DNA of 64,000 nucleotides. Source: Anastrepha obliqua. Taxonomy: Eukaryota; Arthropoda; Insecta; Diptera; Tephritidae. Positions 23,001 through 38,000 of this stretch are shown here, in pieces. The notes below the pieces were generated by a model, which was not told where the DNA came from, made no database searches, and saw only the letters and a program-made list of their open reading frames with translations. The stretch spans positions 67,660,501 to 67,724,500 of the forward strand of contig NC_072896.1 in assembly GCF_027943255.1 (NCBI RefSeq), read 5' to 3'. The first letter of the stretch is position 1. Each line of letters starts with the position of its first letter. Both the position numbers and the translations under genes were made by a program.

Positions 23001-26000
23001 ATATGTAAGTATGCATGTGTGCCGTCCGTGTTTTTTGAACGTGAAGCAACTCATTTACAGTACGAGCATATCACTCACTTTCAGACAGCTTGTCCAAAAG
23101 CAAAAGTTTTAAATTCTAAATGTATCCAGATGTGTTTGTATGTTTTAGAAATAAGTATATGTGAAGAGTCATGAAATGTAAGCCTACATATTTCAACAAC
23201 AAAACACACACGTGCTGGGTTTTAATAGATTTTTTTAACCCAAACATTTTTTTGTTAGAAACCATAATCGTAATGAAGATATAGAGCAGTAATTTTCATG
23301 GGATTACAATAGTTTTGTATATAGCTTAGAGGTTTTTGTTTATGTTGACAGTTTTGACCGTGAGAATTTTCAAAGCGGCAGTGAAAAATGTGTGCATGGT
23401 GAAGTTTCATATTATTTGAGCACGGATGTGGAATGATAAGTGAAATTAAAAAGTATAAAACAAAAAATATACATTTATATAATATATAAAATAAGAAATA
23501 TGTAATTGCGTTTTTTAATGCCTTGAAAACAAGTGAGTAATACTCGTAGTAAAAAGATTAAAAGTGTTGCAAGCTAGATCATGAAAATACAGCCGCTATG
23601 TGACATGTAAAATTTCATATGAACAGACCCATCGAAAGGCAGCAAAGCAGCTAAAACTTTACTTTTCCTTTTCGATCTAAAGTTTCTCAATCTTAAGTCG
23701 AACAAAGACATACCTACGGCAGGAGTAAGCCGTTTGGCCGTATTTCTAAGAACTGCTAGTACCTCCTCCCAAATTAGCTATAGATGTTTCGTTGTCCATG
23801 CCATCAATTTAAAACAATTTATGGACTCGCCGTGCGCTTGAAGATGGTAACCCGGCTGTTCTTCACAGCATGCGTCTGAATAAAATAGCTAAGCTGAGAC
23901 TAACTGTCCGAACTCTGCCCATTTTCCTCCCAGGTTATTCTGTTAATACATATTAAGGCATTTCACTCATCCGTAGATAATACACAGCTACGATTCCAGC
24001 TATATGTCTGTTTCGAACTGGAGTTCTTGACCCATAACTAATTATTTTTCAAAGTATTATTATTAAAGAATTATTTGCCGATAATTTCTTAAATGAGTTA
24101 TATCGCACACTAAATTGAAACGAGCTACAACTCGCAAAATTCCAAATGTTCAGGAGAGGCAAACAATTGTTTTTGTAAAATTGATTGCAATATTACAGTC
24201 CAATTGCGTTTCTTGGAGAAAATACCTTTTCAAAGCCAGTTTTGTTAGAGTTTCAGTGTTTTTATATTTTGATTGAGGAAATAAAAGATAATTTTGAATT
24301 ATGACTGTTTCACTCCAATATTTTCATTTAGTTAGTGGTATTGTCGCTAATTCTGCCTCTTTATCTGATAAAAGAGGTTTAATTTAAAAAACTTGCCAAC
24401 GCTATGTGAGTAGTAAACAGAAAAAAGAAACTCCATAAGAATTGAATAGAATAGCTCTTTATTTATCTTTAAGCTTCACAATATTTGCTTGCGGACTAGA
24501 AAATATTATTAAAAAAAAAAAATAAATAAAGAATATACGGCAATGGTAAAGGTATATAGATAGATTACTTACTCATTGTCTTACTGTACTATAATCGTTA
24601 CACTTTCCATGAAGGTCAAGCTCAACGAAACTTTCTTCTATCTTTTTTTCTATGACTGTACGTATAACTCAGGCATCTATATCAAGAGTTCCTTTAAAAA
24701 AAGGAATAAGCTTTGAGTTAACAACAAAGAAAAAAAACATTATTTTATTTCGATTTTGGCTAATGGGTTTCATTTGGCTAGCTATAAACTCCCTTTGCCT
24801 TTGCGAATCACTGCACTTCCAATAACTATCAAATATTTTACGTCGTAGTAATTCGTCCCTTTATTGCATCGCTGTCCGCTCTTTGTTACGCGAGGTGGCT
24901 GTGTACGTTTGGCATTAATATTTTTTTTATGCATATCTGGAGCGAGATCTCTTTCTGCAACCTACTTCTACACGATTTGCTAGAGAATATTGTGCCGAAG
25001 AGCTATTTGTATTTGCTTCTGTCGGACAAAAATCACTCCCTAAGCCAATAAATGCATATGCCATTTACCCCTATCACTCATATGAGGTTTATTCGATGTA
25101 CTGCAAACAGTATATATAATTGGCGCGTACACCCTTTTTGGGTGTTTGGCCAAGCTCCTCCTCCTATTTGTGGTGTGCGTCTTGATGTTGTTCCACAAAT
25201 GGAGGGACCTACAGTTTCAGGCCGACTCCAAACGGCAGATATTTTTTATGAGGAGCTTTTTCATGGCAGAAATACACTCGGAGGTTTGCCATTGCCTGCC
25301 GAGGGGCGACCGCTATTAGAAAAATGTTTTTTTTATTAATTTTGCCTTCACCGAGATTCGAACCAACGACCTCTCTGTGAATTCCGAATAGTAATCACGC
25401 ACCAAACCATTCGGCTATGGCGGCCGCCTTTTATAATAGTTATTCAAAATATGTAAACAAACATATATCTTCTGATGTAAAACTAAAAGTAAAATTTTAT
25501 CCGATTTTCTTTTTTAAACAAATAAATTTAATTTCTAATGAAATTGAGACAACCAAAAATATTTAATCAAAAAACACTTATCAATATAATACAGACGATT
25601 GCAGTCACTTCTTTTAGATAAAGAGATACAACTTCAATTAATACACCACAGACTTTTTCATTTCTTGCAATAATAGCAACACCACTCAAAATAATACTCT
25701 TTAAAAAATTAATCATTCGACCTTAAGCACATTGACATACGAACTAAAAACCATACTCTTAAGTTGATACATGAGGAGCAACCTACGAAACTTACACAAA
25801 GACAGATTACGGTAATTTTCCAGTTTAAGAGGATAATGATAGTAAAACAGTCTGTACGAGAAAAAAGTTGATTTTGAAAAATTGGGAGTGCGATATATTA
25901 GTTATCGGTAATATTCATAAAACATATGACTCGTTTTGACGATAATTTCTGATGTACTCAATAATCTCAGTGACCTCTTTGCGTATGTTATAGCCTTGGA

Positions 26001-29000
26001 ACTGTTCCATGTCTAGTGATCCAATTATTTTAGGCATTGTCGTCAATTCTTCTAAAAATTGAAATTTCAGATTTATTCTTGCTGAAATTTTTGGTATAGG
26101 GTTTGGTAAAGAAAAATATCAACAGTTCCTATTAACATATTTTTAATTATTTTGTTTTTTAAGATAAAATATAATTAACATTTAAAAATTTTTTTTTGTA
26201 GTTTTCGAAAAGAAAATGTACCTAACAAAAAAATTGTTTGGGAAAAAATTAATATTTTTTTTGTACAAACTGTTTGGGGATTTTTTTTTTCTTTTGTAAT
26301 TTTAAAAAAACAACCCCCAAGTATGCATAACCGTATATTAGTCTACTCTAGCGTCGCAACAAGTACATGGTACATACAGTTGTATGCTAGCACCTCGTTA
26401 GAGCAGTATTTTGCACTGACTTGCGTGCTTATTCCGTCCAGTCTCAACTATTAGCCAAATACAAGAACAAAATCTGAGGGCCAGGATTTTCAAAAATTAC
26501 CAAAACTATCATTTTTTTTTAAATTTTGAACAAAAAACGTTTTTTTTTTTTGAAAAAAAATAAATTTCCAAAAATTTTACGCAAAACACTTTTTTCTGAA
26601 TTTTGGGGGAAAAAATGTTGTTTAAATTTTGAACAAAAAGATTTTTTCCAAAAATTTTTGCTCAAAAATAATGTTTCTATATAAATAAAACTAGTTTTTA
26701 AAAGTATATTTTGCCGCCAAAAAAATTTAAAATATTAAAAACAACAGAAACTTTTTCAATTATACCAAGAATTTCAGCATAGAATATATCTCAATATTTT
26801 TTAATCTTTCAACATTTGTTCAACTTCTTATTATACGCAATCCTACATGTAAACCAATTTTTTGACGACAAACTCAAAACTACTTCAATCGCTTGACATT
26901 GTTTACTGTCGCTCATAAATATTTCAGAATACACTAATAAAATATTTCCCAAACATAAGCGACACTTTAATGATATACAAAGAACGTTATTATCTACTAT
27001 TTCTACGTTATTGAAGGGGCATTATGTGTTTTTTAACAAATGATCCACCTATTCAAACAATTTCGTGGCCGGGCAAGAATCCATTGTTTGCTTTTAAACT
27101 AAATTTAGCTATTGTAATTTACATACTGTACTTTTATACTTACATAAGTGTACTACAATAACCTCAGTTAAGTTTAACTTTACAATTTTTTGCACGTCCG
27201 ATTCGCGATCTTCGAACGCTTACTCCGATAGGTACGTAACTAGCATTTGACAAACTGCCAACTATTGAATTTTTCGTACCTCAATAAAAAACCTTAGCTT
27301 TGGTTCGAAACCATATTAAGTATGCATGGGACATGCTCGTCATTAGCGGGTACAAACAAATAGTGTAAATACACAAAACATATTTGCTTTTACTATATAC
27401 ATAACTCGAGTATGCATGTAGTTGTTTGTAAATGGACTAACGCCATAAATAATGAAATTGCCTGGATTGTCGATTTTCCTGATCAATTTATGTATTTTGT
27501 ATTTCTTACTTCATTTCTCATTTCATTTTTTTCTACTTCATTTCTCATTTCAATTGTTTTACTTCATTTCATTTCATGCGGTCGCCATTAAGCCCTAGTC
27601 CATTTAAAGATTTCTATTTAACTAACTGTGAAGTAAAATGTTTACCAATGATTGAATCACGTTTTAATTCCTTTCAATGTTTTAAGTGAATCGATAATGA
27701 TTTAATTTGCATTTCGTGTTTTTTCCTATGACTCCATACTGACTAAAATAGTAGACGGGAGTGAATTTGCGGCTTTTGTCATTCTGAACAACACTACAGA
27801 TACATAAATACCTACTTACTGTTGTTCTTTTTGTTAAATTTATCGCGATTTTAACTGGCATCTCCGGCAATGGTTGTGAGCATTTGTTGCTTATTAATGA
27901 GTTTCCTGGAATTTGCTTCTCAATGGATATTTTACTGTATTCTTTTCAGTAAAGTGTTAAATTAGTGGTCAACATATTAGGGATTTTAATAAATTGCGTT
28001 AGAGCTTTCTGCAAGTAGCGACTAATTGAAATTTCATGTTTTGCCTTTGAAGCCAAAGTTACAATTTTGAGTTCTAATCCAAATATCAATGTAGTAAACA
28101 ACTATTGTAAATTAAATGTATCTTTGGTTCCTGAGTAAGTAGAAAACACTCTCGTAAAGTTGTCGAAAGGTACGCGCACATAAAAATAAAATGTTCTTCT
28201 TATTCGAAATAAAACGTCAAATAACTGCCTTTTTAGAGCATCAACCAAAAAAATTTCAAGCAGAAGCATCTGCATAGTGGTCAAACCCCTCGAGGATTTA
28301 GCTTCACCTCGTCCCAAGTTTTTTTTACAGTAAACATATTTTGTATAAATCGAGTTCAAGCGCTATTACAATCTCAGAAACTTAAAAAAACAATTTTTGG
28401 CAAAATTATTTATTCATCTAACTTCTTCCTTGTGAGTATTTTTGACCCACTCCATTTAAAGAACTTACATGAAAGTTACATGAAATCGTTAGTTAGAGGG
28501 TTAAACTATTCTCATTTGAAGTGAAAAATTTTACTAAAGAAGCATTACTGGTATGTTCTTGTTGCGATTCTAGAGTAGTCAATTTCACTCTTTCGCTGTA
28601 CTATTTTCCTTTGATTTAGTTAATTTATGATTACAAGAACCTTACAGAACAGATACAATATTTACTTAAGAGTAATTCGTGCATTCTAGAACAAAAGAGA
28701 GTTGGTACGGAATTCTTGAAAGGAAAAGAAATCATGGAATAGTAAAATCCGGCATAGTAGTCTGGAGATACTGTTTAAGAGCCCTTGCAATAGGGAGAAA
28801 GTTATAGTTGTTTAGTTTGCAGGGTAGTAGTGTATCAAAGAAATGAAAAGGTTGCAGAGCAAATTTGTTTGTAGCCTTCAATTAGCATAAGCCTCAGTAT
28901 AATCTGACTAAGATGATTTACGGATGTCAGAGTCAACAAAAAACAAAATTGGAGGAGTTGGCGTGTCTTTTCAAAAATTACGTAGAACTTTTTCCCCAAT

Positions 29001-32000
29001 AATTTTCAATAAAAAATTATATTTTTTTTCGAACCATATTTTTATATTTCATCACAAAAAAATTTAAAAAAATTATGAAAATACCAAAAAGAACCAAAGA
29101 TATTTCACCTCAAAAAATAATATCATAATTTTCAGCATTGCATAAATCTCAAAATATCATTAGACACTTTTTAAATTATATCTTAATGTAGTGAAAAAAA
29201 ATTGTTTTCGCTGATATGTTGTGTCGTCCCGGTAATAAAAGATTTATGATTTGCAAAAGCATTTTTGTTCATCTCCTCATAAAAGCAAACTATCTTCTGG
29301 AGAAGAATAAATATTTTGGGCCCTCTAGTTTTTGAATAAATCTATTATTTTCACATAATAACGGTAACTTTATTATGCTTTGGGAGACAAAAGTATCGTA
29401 AAACATATTGAATGTCGATCGACCAATAGACACCTGCACTAGAATTCTGTGTAGAAATGTGATTTCCAAAGTCATACAAAATAATGCAATGATCCGCTTA
29501 AATTGAAGAAATAAAGAAAAATATGGGCTACTGAACTCAGGGCAGGCAATTTCAGTTTGAGAATTTCTTTGTTTTGTAAAGTTTTTAAAGGTCAAAAAAT
29601 ACTCTCGCTTGGCGTGCTATCTGCTGGTAAACAGAGGCATTATACTTATACATTTCATAATAAGAGGTTGAAGATTTTATTCGCGCAACGTCACACAAAT
29701 AAAATCAATGCTTTAGAAGGCTATAAAACCGACAAATATGTAATAAAATGAACTTCTTCTATTTATCTCCTGGATACTCTTAAAAAACTATTAGTGATTG
29801 AATACATTTTTTGTTTTTCAGAGGCATTCGTGCATGATTTTTTTATCTTTTTTTAAGTCCCTCTTGTGCATATTGTCGCCATTATCTTTGAGTTTTGCTA
29901 ATGGCGTCTAAATTCGTGATTTGTAATGCAAATTTCGAAATATGCGTGTCGCCGCACAATTTATGTATTTCGCATTACACTCAAGCGGCAACTATTTCCT
30001 GCTCGATGGCTGATTAAAATGCAAATATGCGATGCGATGGCAATTAAATATTACTAATAAATACAAAAATTCAAAAATACATAGGTATACGAGTAGTAGA
30101 TATAACCGGCGGCAATTTTTTAAAAAGACTTTGTTGTATACACTCATACAAGTATAATTTTGTATATCACCACCAGTCCTTATTGGATGTGTCAGACTAG
30201 TTCGGTAGTAGGGCCATTTGTTACACTTCCAGACCGCGCTATATACCCAGTCAATGTTTTAATTGCCTATTTGTGTATAACGACAGGATTTGTATTTAGT
30301 TCGAGCTAATTTCGAAAAATTTAGTCAACAAAAACAAATTGTTTTACTGACTAATACAGATGTTTTAACAAATAACATCATAATAATGTTAATCCGGAAG
30401 ATAAAATATAACAAACCATACTAAATCAAATTATTTATATGCATAATTAAGAAGAAACAAATTAATTCACATTGGATTTGTAAATATTGTATTTTTAAAT
30501 TCGATCAAAGCTCTCATGTGGATTCCTTGTAAACAAAATTCTTATAAGGCCAATATGGAAAACATCTAAATTACGAAGCGCTCTGGATGGGGTATTAAGA
30601 TAAATTCGGGTCAGTAGAGAGGGGCAATCCACAACACCTTGAATAGCATCAAACACGAAAGATTTAAACAAAATAGATCGCCGAGGCTTCAAAGACTTCA
30701 AATTGGCGCATACTAGGAGTTTCTGATCACGATTGGTTTTCATATTTTAAAACTATGTATTTCTAACTCGGTTGCTGCATACTCAAATAGTGTATTTATG
30801 AAAACGAAGTTTAGGCCGAAGCGCATTTCACTTTGGGTGGCCATATTCACTGCGATATTTCACATGATAGTGTGAATTTTGGAGCTACGGCATTATTTGC
30901 CCATTTTTGTGTTTTTCAAACTGAATGCTGGAAACGCAATTTTAACTATTTAACTTTGTTTAGGAAATTTTTCTGGTCTCATCTGACACTGTCCATAAAA
31001 AAATCGTAAATTCTATGATTATCATTTGCTTTAGTGATGCCACTTGGCCCCCATGGAGCTGTAGTTTAACACCGTCTTCTTTTCTGGTATGTTATCTCTG
31101 AAGATTGATGTTCAGCCGAAAATCCAGTGACGATTCTGTTCACTATAACCGAAACCATTAAAAACTTATGCTGGAAAAGTGAGTAAGGATAGGTCAATGT
31201 AAAGTGATTCAAATTAATACAAATTGTATAACAAATTAAAAAGTTTACATTTTTTAACAGAGCAAAAATCATCTACCATAAATTGAAGGAACGGCACTTT
31301 TTGTAGCGTTTTTAAGAAAAATCCAGTCGACTAGTGCAAATAAGCTGGTCCACTCGTCATTATAATGCAAAATGTGTTGACCTTTTCTAGCTAATACAAT
31401 TTTTATAGAACACATCTACTTAGCGTTCGAAAAATTTCATCGAATTTGTATTAGGAGCTTGGGTCTACTGGGTTTGCAACTCCCATTCAATGCATAGACG
31501 GACATGATGGTTTTCATTTTGTGCTCATATCTTCTTAGATAATATTTAGATGTGTCAACTTATTTGGCAACTGTCAACTTTCCGTTATTTTGGACTAGTT
31601 TGCAAGTACAAATGAAATAAGCTGTAGCGAACTAGTCCTTTTATGACAGAGTCGGCCGTTTATCTCCGGTGTATGCCAGCGCGTATTTATTTAAATGGAT
31701 GATAATCACTGCGTGCATTAAAATTGTGCGTGCAACCACCGACCTTAGCGGCGAACAAACAGCTAATACTTCAAATTAATATTAATGAATAATAACAATA
31801 ACAACTGCAAAAACATAACCGAGCCCAGCTTACTACAACAGTGAGTTGAAATGGGTAAGATAGACGAGTATGCGTGTATGTATGTGCATATGTGATCATT
31901 GCTTGTGCTTGCATTTATATTTTTTCCTTATGTGTTGTGCGATACTTTTTCATAGTGCTACTACTATTTTTCTACACACGGGTTATCCATTCAATATTAT

Positions 32001-35000
32001 TTGATTTGTTTTTTTTTTCCTGTTTATATATTTAGTTACTTGTAATCAAAATTATAATTTGTTATTGTTGCACCACTGGATTTACACGAGGTGCTGCAAT
32101 AATAAGAAACTGACTTGATATTTTTTTTCTTTTCTCTCTCTCATTTCATTTGCACGAAAATTATTTAATAGAATTAAATAAACGCTGAGTGAAAAGTGTG
32201 TGAAAGCTCTGGGGTTATCTCAGCGATAGCAGCATAATTTATCGGTTTTCACGTCATTTAATTGTAAAATTGACATTGAAGAACTTTAAATTGTTAAAAC
32301 ATTACAATCCTTGGTACCATCACATCCAAAGCAGCAAACATATGTACATCCACACACCTGCCCGTAGCTGTTCATTTCAAATATTTTGCCTTATAGTAGA
32401 TGCCTCCAAACGAATGTATAGCGTTTTTCATGCACTTACCACTCTCTTCCTCTTCGACCACACCTAGCCTCCGCGGTCTGCGTATTTCCAACTAAATTTG
32501 TTATTTGTATAACCACAATAATTGTGAATTATGAACAAACTTTCCGTCTTTTAGTTTGATTTATTACACATTTTATAGCAACAAGCCTACAACACCAATA
32601 ACAACATTGTTGCATTGCTTTGTTTGGGAATTTATTATGTTGCATATAATCATTAAGCAAAATGAAATTGTTGTAATGAAACTGCTAAGAAAAAAAGCTG
32701 AATAACATAATGTTGATTAGTGAATTGCAGTGAATGCATTTTATTACATCTAGAAAATTACATAAACTGCATTCTTTTTGCACGTACATACATTCGTAAA
32801 TTTATAGCTGTATTTATTTTATAGGTTAGTATGCCACAGGTCATCGGAAAAAGAAATCTATGAAACATTAAAATACTACGACGGATTATTAATATTTTGA
32901 TTACATACATATTAACATATATACTCGTACCTATTGCATGAAATTTTATTCTGTGTAATTTTCAGCAAGATTTTCGCAAAACCCTAATTTTTGTGAAGAT
33001 TCACCTTTTTCCTAATAAATCGAAAATGGAAAATTCATAGACATTTAAGCGGTCCCTGTGGTATAGAGCTGGAAAATCTTAGGGTATTTTCAGGATTTTT
33101 TTTTTGCAATAAAAAAAATTAAAAAGGATATTTACAATTTTTAGGCTTTTTATTTAACTTCTTTTACATAGAAATATAAAAAAAAAAAATTTTTTTATGT
33201 TAATAATTTAAAAAATGGCGCTGAAGTTGACCATCCCAAAAAATGGACCTGGACGGTATTGTCTTTGGCTCTTCTATTTATCTGAAACACAAAAACAAAA
33301 AAGTATTAATCAGTATGACTGTAGCTATGCCCGGTACTATTATAGAATAAAACAAAATTTCACAAAATGGCGAATTTGACATTCTAAAAATCGCGTTTTT
33401 TTCCAGTTTTTTAATAATAAAAAAAACGAAATAACTGATGTGGTGATTTTTCGTCGATTCAGACAAACTTAGGCTTAAAATGTAGGTGACAAAATTGTCC
33501 TTCAGGAAATCTATCTTATGTCGATATAAAAAATTTTTTCATTCCAGAAAAAAGTTAATAAACTTTGATAATTTAGTAAAAAACGTCAAAAATGCCTTTT
33601 TTTAACTTTCAACAGCTGTTTTGCGAAAACTACGACTTCCATTGACACGAATTATATATTGCCATGTAGGTCATATGTGCACCTTTCGAAATTTATGCAC
33701 TTCAAAGAAATGGCGCGCACTATTTTCGAGATTGCAGGTAATAACTGCACTATTGCCCAAAAAACAGGTTTTTTGGGAATATCTCGGAAACCGTTCTTTG
33801 AAAAAAAAATAAAATTCATTTTTGGTTTCAGCGACCTCAAATTAGTCTAAAAAACGCTTTTTGGTCGAGGACCATTTTTGAAAGTGAAAATTCGTAAACT
33901 AGTGATATCAGACGATTTGGTTGAATAGTTTTTTTTTACAACACCAGGCCGAAAAAAGTCGTTTCGAGATAAATGAGTTTAAAGTTTGAGGTACAGGAGC
34001 GCGCGGACGCTCTCTACCTAGTTAATGGGCTGTAGAAGATATAATATTGTGAATTTCCGCATGAAAATTCCACAATGTATTCTTAAGACACTATACTTTC
34101 GAAATATGAAAACACATAAAATCAATTTTTTGAAATTTTTAGACCAGACCCTCCTTAATAGCTTTATTCTTTGAAAATATGTTTCATTTTTTTTCTTATT
34201 CACAATTCCTTGCAATTCTTTTTTTAATGAATTTTGTAACTCTTTTTTTTTAATGATTCACAATTCTTTTATTCTACTCATAAATTTGGGTAAATATAGA
34301 AAATGGTCACCAAGAATTGTTGAATATGTTCCCCAGCATTCACTGGATCTCATCATCTCATGTAACAGTGTGTATATAATCTGGATGTTATAGTGTTCAT
34401 TTAAAATCACTACATTCGTGATTTCACTACATTACCCCAATTGCTGGCTCTGTTTTACCAACAAATATTTCACACGACTTCAAGAGTGGATCGAGTGAAG
34501 AGACCAATCCAAAAAATCCTCATAAAAACCACCTGCGACTCGGAGTCAACGTGAAACTGTAGCTCCCTCCATTTGTGGATCCTCATCAAGTCGCACAACA
34601 CAAATAGGTAATTTCATAGCAACTGATAGTACTTAAAAAGAACAAAAGGTGTAAAAAAAAAATTAGAAATTTGTAAATGATTTGTGAATAACTTTTGAAT
34701 TCTAGTGAATTCAAATTGAAAAAAAAACATTGTTCCGAAAAAAAATCCTATAAAAACTTAAGAAAGTCCTTATCATTAATAGGTCACTAGCGCTAGTCGT
34801 TTAATACAAATGTGTATCTTTTCTAAAATGTAAAAAAGTTGAATTATACTTATAAAATGTCCAACAGACCTAGCTAAAAAACCATTTGTCTCACAGTTTG
34901 TACCATCCAAAAAAAAAAAAAAAGAAAATAATTAAAACTGGAAAATCGAAAACACGTGCAGAGGTAGATTTACTCAAGACTTTTACAAATATCAAGCAAT

Positions 35001-38000
35001 GGCGATAAAATTTTGATCACAAATGTGGAAAACTAACAAAAAACTCAGAACTAAAATTAGTTCGCTTAGAGCGTCGCTTGGCGGCTGTATATGAACTCAG
35101 CTTTCAAATAAATACTTGTTTTTCAAATAAATCAACCACCATCGATGATGAAATAATGCAAAAAAAAAGTGAAAGCGAAAACTGCTTTACTACGGAGTTG
35201 CACACCTCAAATTATTTAAAATTTTGTTAGATCTTAGTAACATAATCCACAATTCGACCAAGTGTGTGTGAAAACAGAGGTCCAAAGTCTTCATTTTTGT
35301 GCTGATCTTTGTGAATTTTAAACGTTTAACTTCTAACATTAATTACGTGCATAACCATTTTATGGCAATTGATATAAATCTGTACTCAAGAAAGACAACG
35401 CGATGCAGGTCAGGCACTCGAAAGAAACTAAAAAGCTATTAAATTCAGTCCCTACGCCCATAGCAGCTAAATAAAATGAGTGCTTAAAAATTTGCAAATG
35501 GAATTTGCATGCTTTCCCATTTTTGCAATTATACTTTTATCATCGCTCACAAATCATTGCCATTTTAATAGTTACATGCATGCACTCAGTGCCTTCTGCA
35601 ATATTACTTACAATAAATTCCTATAAATTTATTTCTTTATTATTATTATCAGCAAGCGAAATGATGATCATCATAACCGCCAAAGAAATGGAAAATGTGC
35701 GCCTCATTAGACTTTAATCACCCAAGCAGTCTGTCCATATCTTGGCAATTTATGCTCACATCTACATACGTACTCGTATGTTCATTTCCACAAATACATA
35801 CATAGTACATGTATGTATGTATATGCATGCACATTCCTCTAGATACGATTGCGATTCCGATTGTAATCGGTGTTGTTGTTGGTGCAAGCTCTTATCCATC
35901 AAAAACTTTGCACATTAAAGCATAAATGAGTTCGCATATACGCCAATGGGTTTACTACTTATACGAATAGGTAAGTCTGTATGCATACATTTGCACAACA
36001 GTAAACAAAACAGCATACTGCGCTGTCTATTAACCTCAATTGTTGTTGTGGGGTCCGCATCGAACGTTCATTAACCCCGTTAAGTGCATAAGACACACAA
36101 ACGCCAATATCTAGTTATGATATTTGTTTTTAACTATAGCCATTTGCTGTTGTATTGCATTTGTAGTCATTTATGTTTTTGCTTTTATTTTACTTATTTT
36201 TTCGATTCATTTCAAAACAATATTTCTCTTAAGTCTCCAGTTGTATGCTTTGCTGCAGCTGCTGTCACTCATTCATATCGCACACACATACACGCGTACC
36301 TATAGATAAATGTGTGTGATGTTCTACGGTGCTCATCCTTGTCTACACCTCCACCTCCGTCCCCTCAATGTTGTACTTGTCATTTTGTCATAATTTGCGC
36401 AATTATTTCTATTATCGCTCGCCAGGCGTTGCAACTTCATAAGCTGCTAGTCACATTTTAACATTTATGCATTTCACACACACACCTTCTCTAGTATCCA
36501 AGTATTTGAAGCACACATATGCATGCTAGTCTTAGCGTGTAGTTGTTGTTAGTTGAGCATTGCGTATTTTCTTGTGCCACTTGTCAAATGCAAAACGCAG
36601 CTTTATGCAACTTTTCGAAATTGAATGCGAATGCCACCATGTTGCAGCGCTGGTGTCATCGCTTCGAATATACGCATTAGTTGGCGTTTTTCCACATATA
36701 TACATACACATTTGCCGCTATGTCATGACTTATGCCAACAACGCATTTTTTGCGCTGTCATCTTTACCTTAAGGAAACGATTGACAAGCCAGCAAAGCTA
36801 AAGCAATGACAGCGACAAATTCGCTGTGGATACCATTGACTTTGTGCATTACGTAACCCATAAAAAGAAAGAGGAAAACGGTAGCGGCACAGTCATTAAA
36901 GGGTTATATACACTTGTAAGAAATCATGGCCACCGACTTCGAAAGCACGGTTTTGAGAAAAACGCGTTTAAAGTTTGAAAAGCACTTTACATAGGGTAAA
37001 AATTCTCTGAAACCTCAAATTCATTCAAATTTCAAATTTCATTTCAAATTTGCGTGTAACTTCGAAAATATTCACCGGAACGATATTAGAAAGAGTTTAT
37101 TAAGTAGAAAAACGTTACAATATTTATATTATCGCACAATTTACAGAATATGATATAAATCTTAATTCTAATTTTCGATATTAAATTTTCTGTGTGCATT
37201 CTTAAATACACATATGTACATTAAGAAAATAAAATGAAACATGATATGGATTTTTTGAAAATTCTAACTGTATATAACCCCTTAATAGTTTTCAGTTTCT
37301 TAAATCGCGGTGTAAGCTACAAGAGACTTTGATATACATACATGCATACACACTTACTCAGACGGCGGCGACACAGAGAGTGTCGCCTACGAAAGCTTTT
37401 AAATGGCTGGAGCGCAATTTGAGCTGCCGAGAGGAGCTTATAGCCGTTATTAGAAAAACCTTTTTTTATTATTTCATATTTCATGTCAGCGGTAGGCATC
37501 CACTTCTTTGAACTAAAAGGAAATCGATGTTAAAGGAGTAAGTGCATCCGATAAGTGGCTATCTGTGTTATTCGAGTTTTATTCGCCCATCTTGAACTGT
37601 TAGTTTAGATTAGATTGAGCGGTCACCCTTAATGGGCTCTTAATAATTACCCTTACCATCCAAAACCAACTTTTACTCAAAATAAATCTCGTCAGGTTCC
37701 TAATATTAAGAAAACCAAGATCCACCAGTTCCTTAGAGAATTGCCCATTGAGTTTACTAAAGCAGCCAGATCGAAGGTGGAGATGGGTCTGACTTGTGAG
37801 TTGGAAAAATATCTTAGCCAAAGGGAACTGAAATTTCTCAACTGAAGACAAAGCCAAAGAAGGTAAGCTGTAGTAGGACTAATATATTTTCAGCTGCTAC
37901 CTGGCTAAACGATTCAATCTCTGCTGTCAACAACTGACGGGATTGGATCAACAAATTCTATTGAAGCGAGCCCAATTTATCAACAGAAAAGCGATTATGA

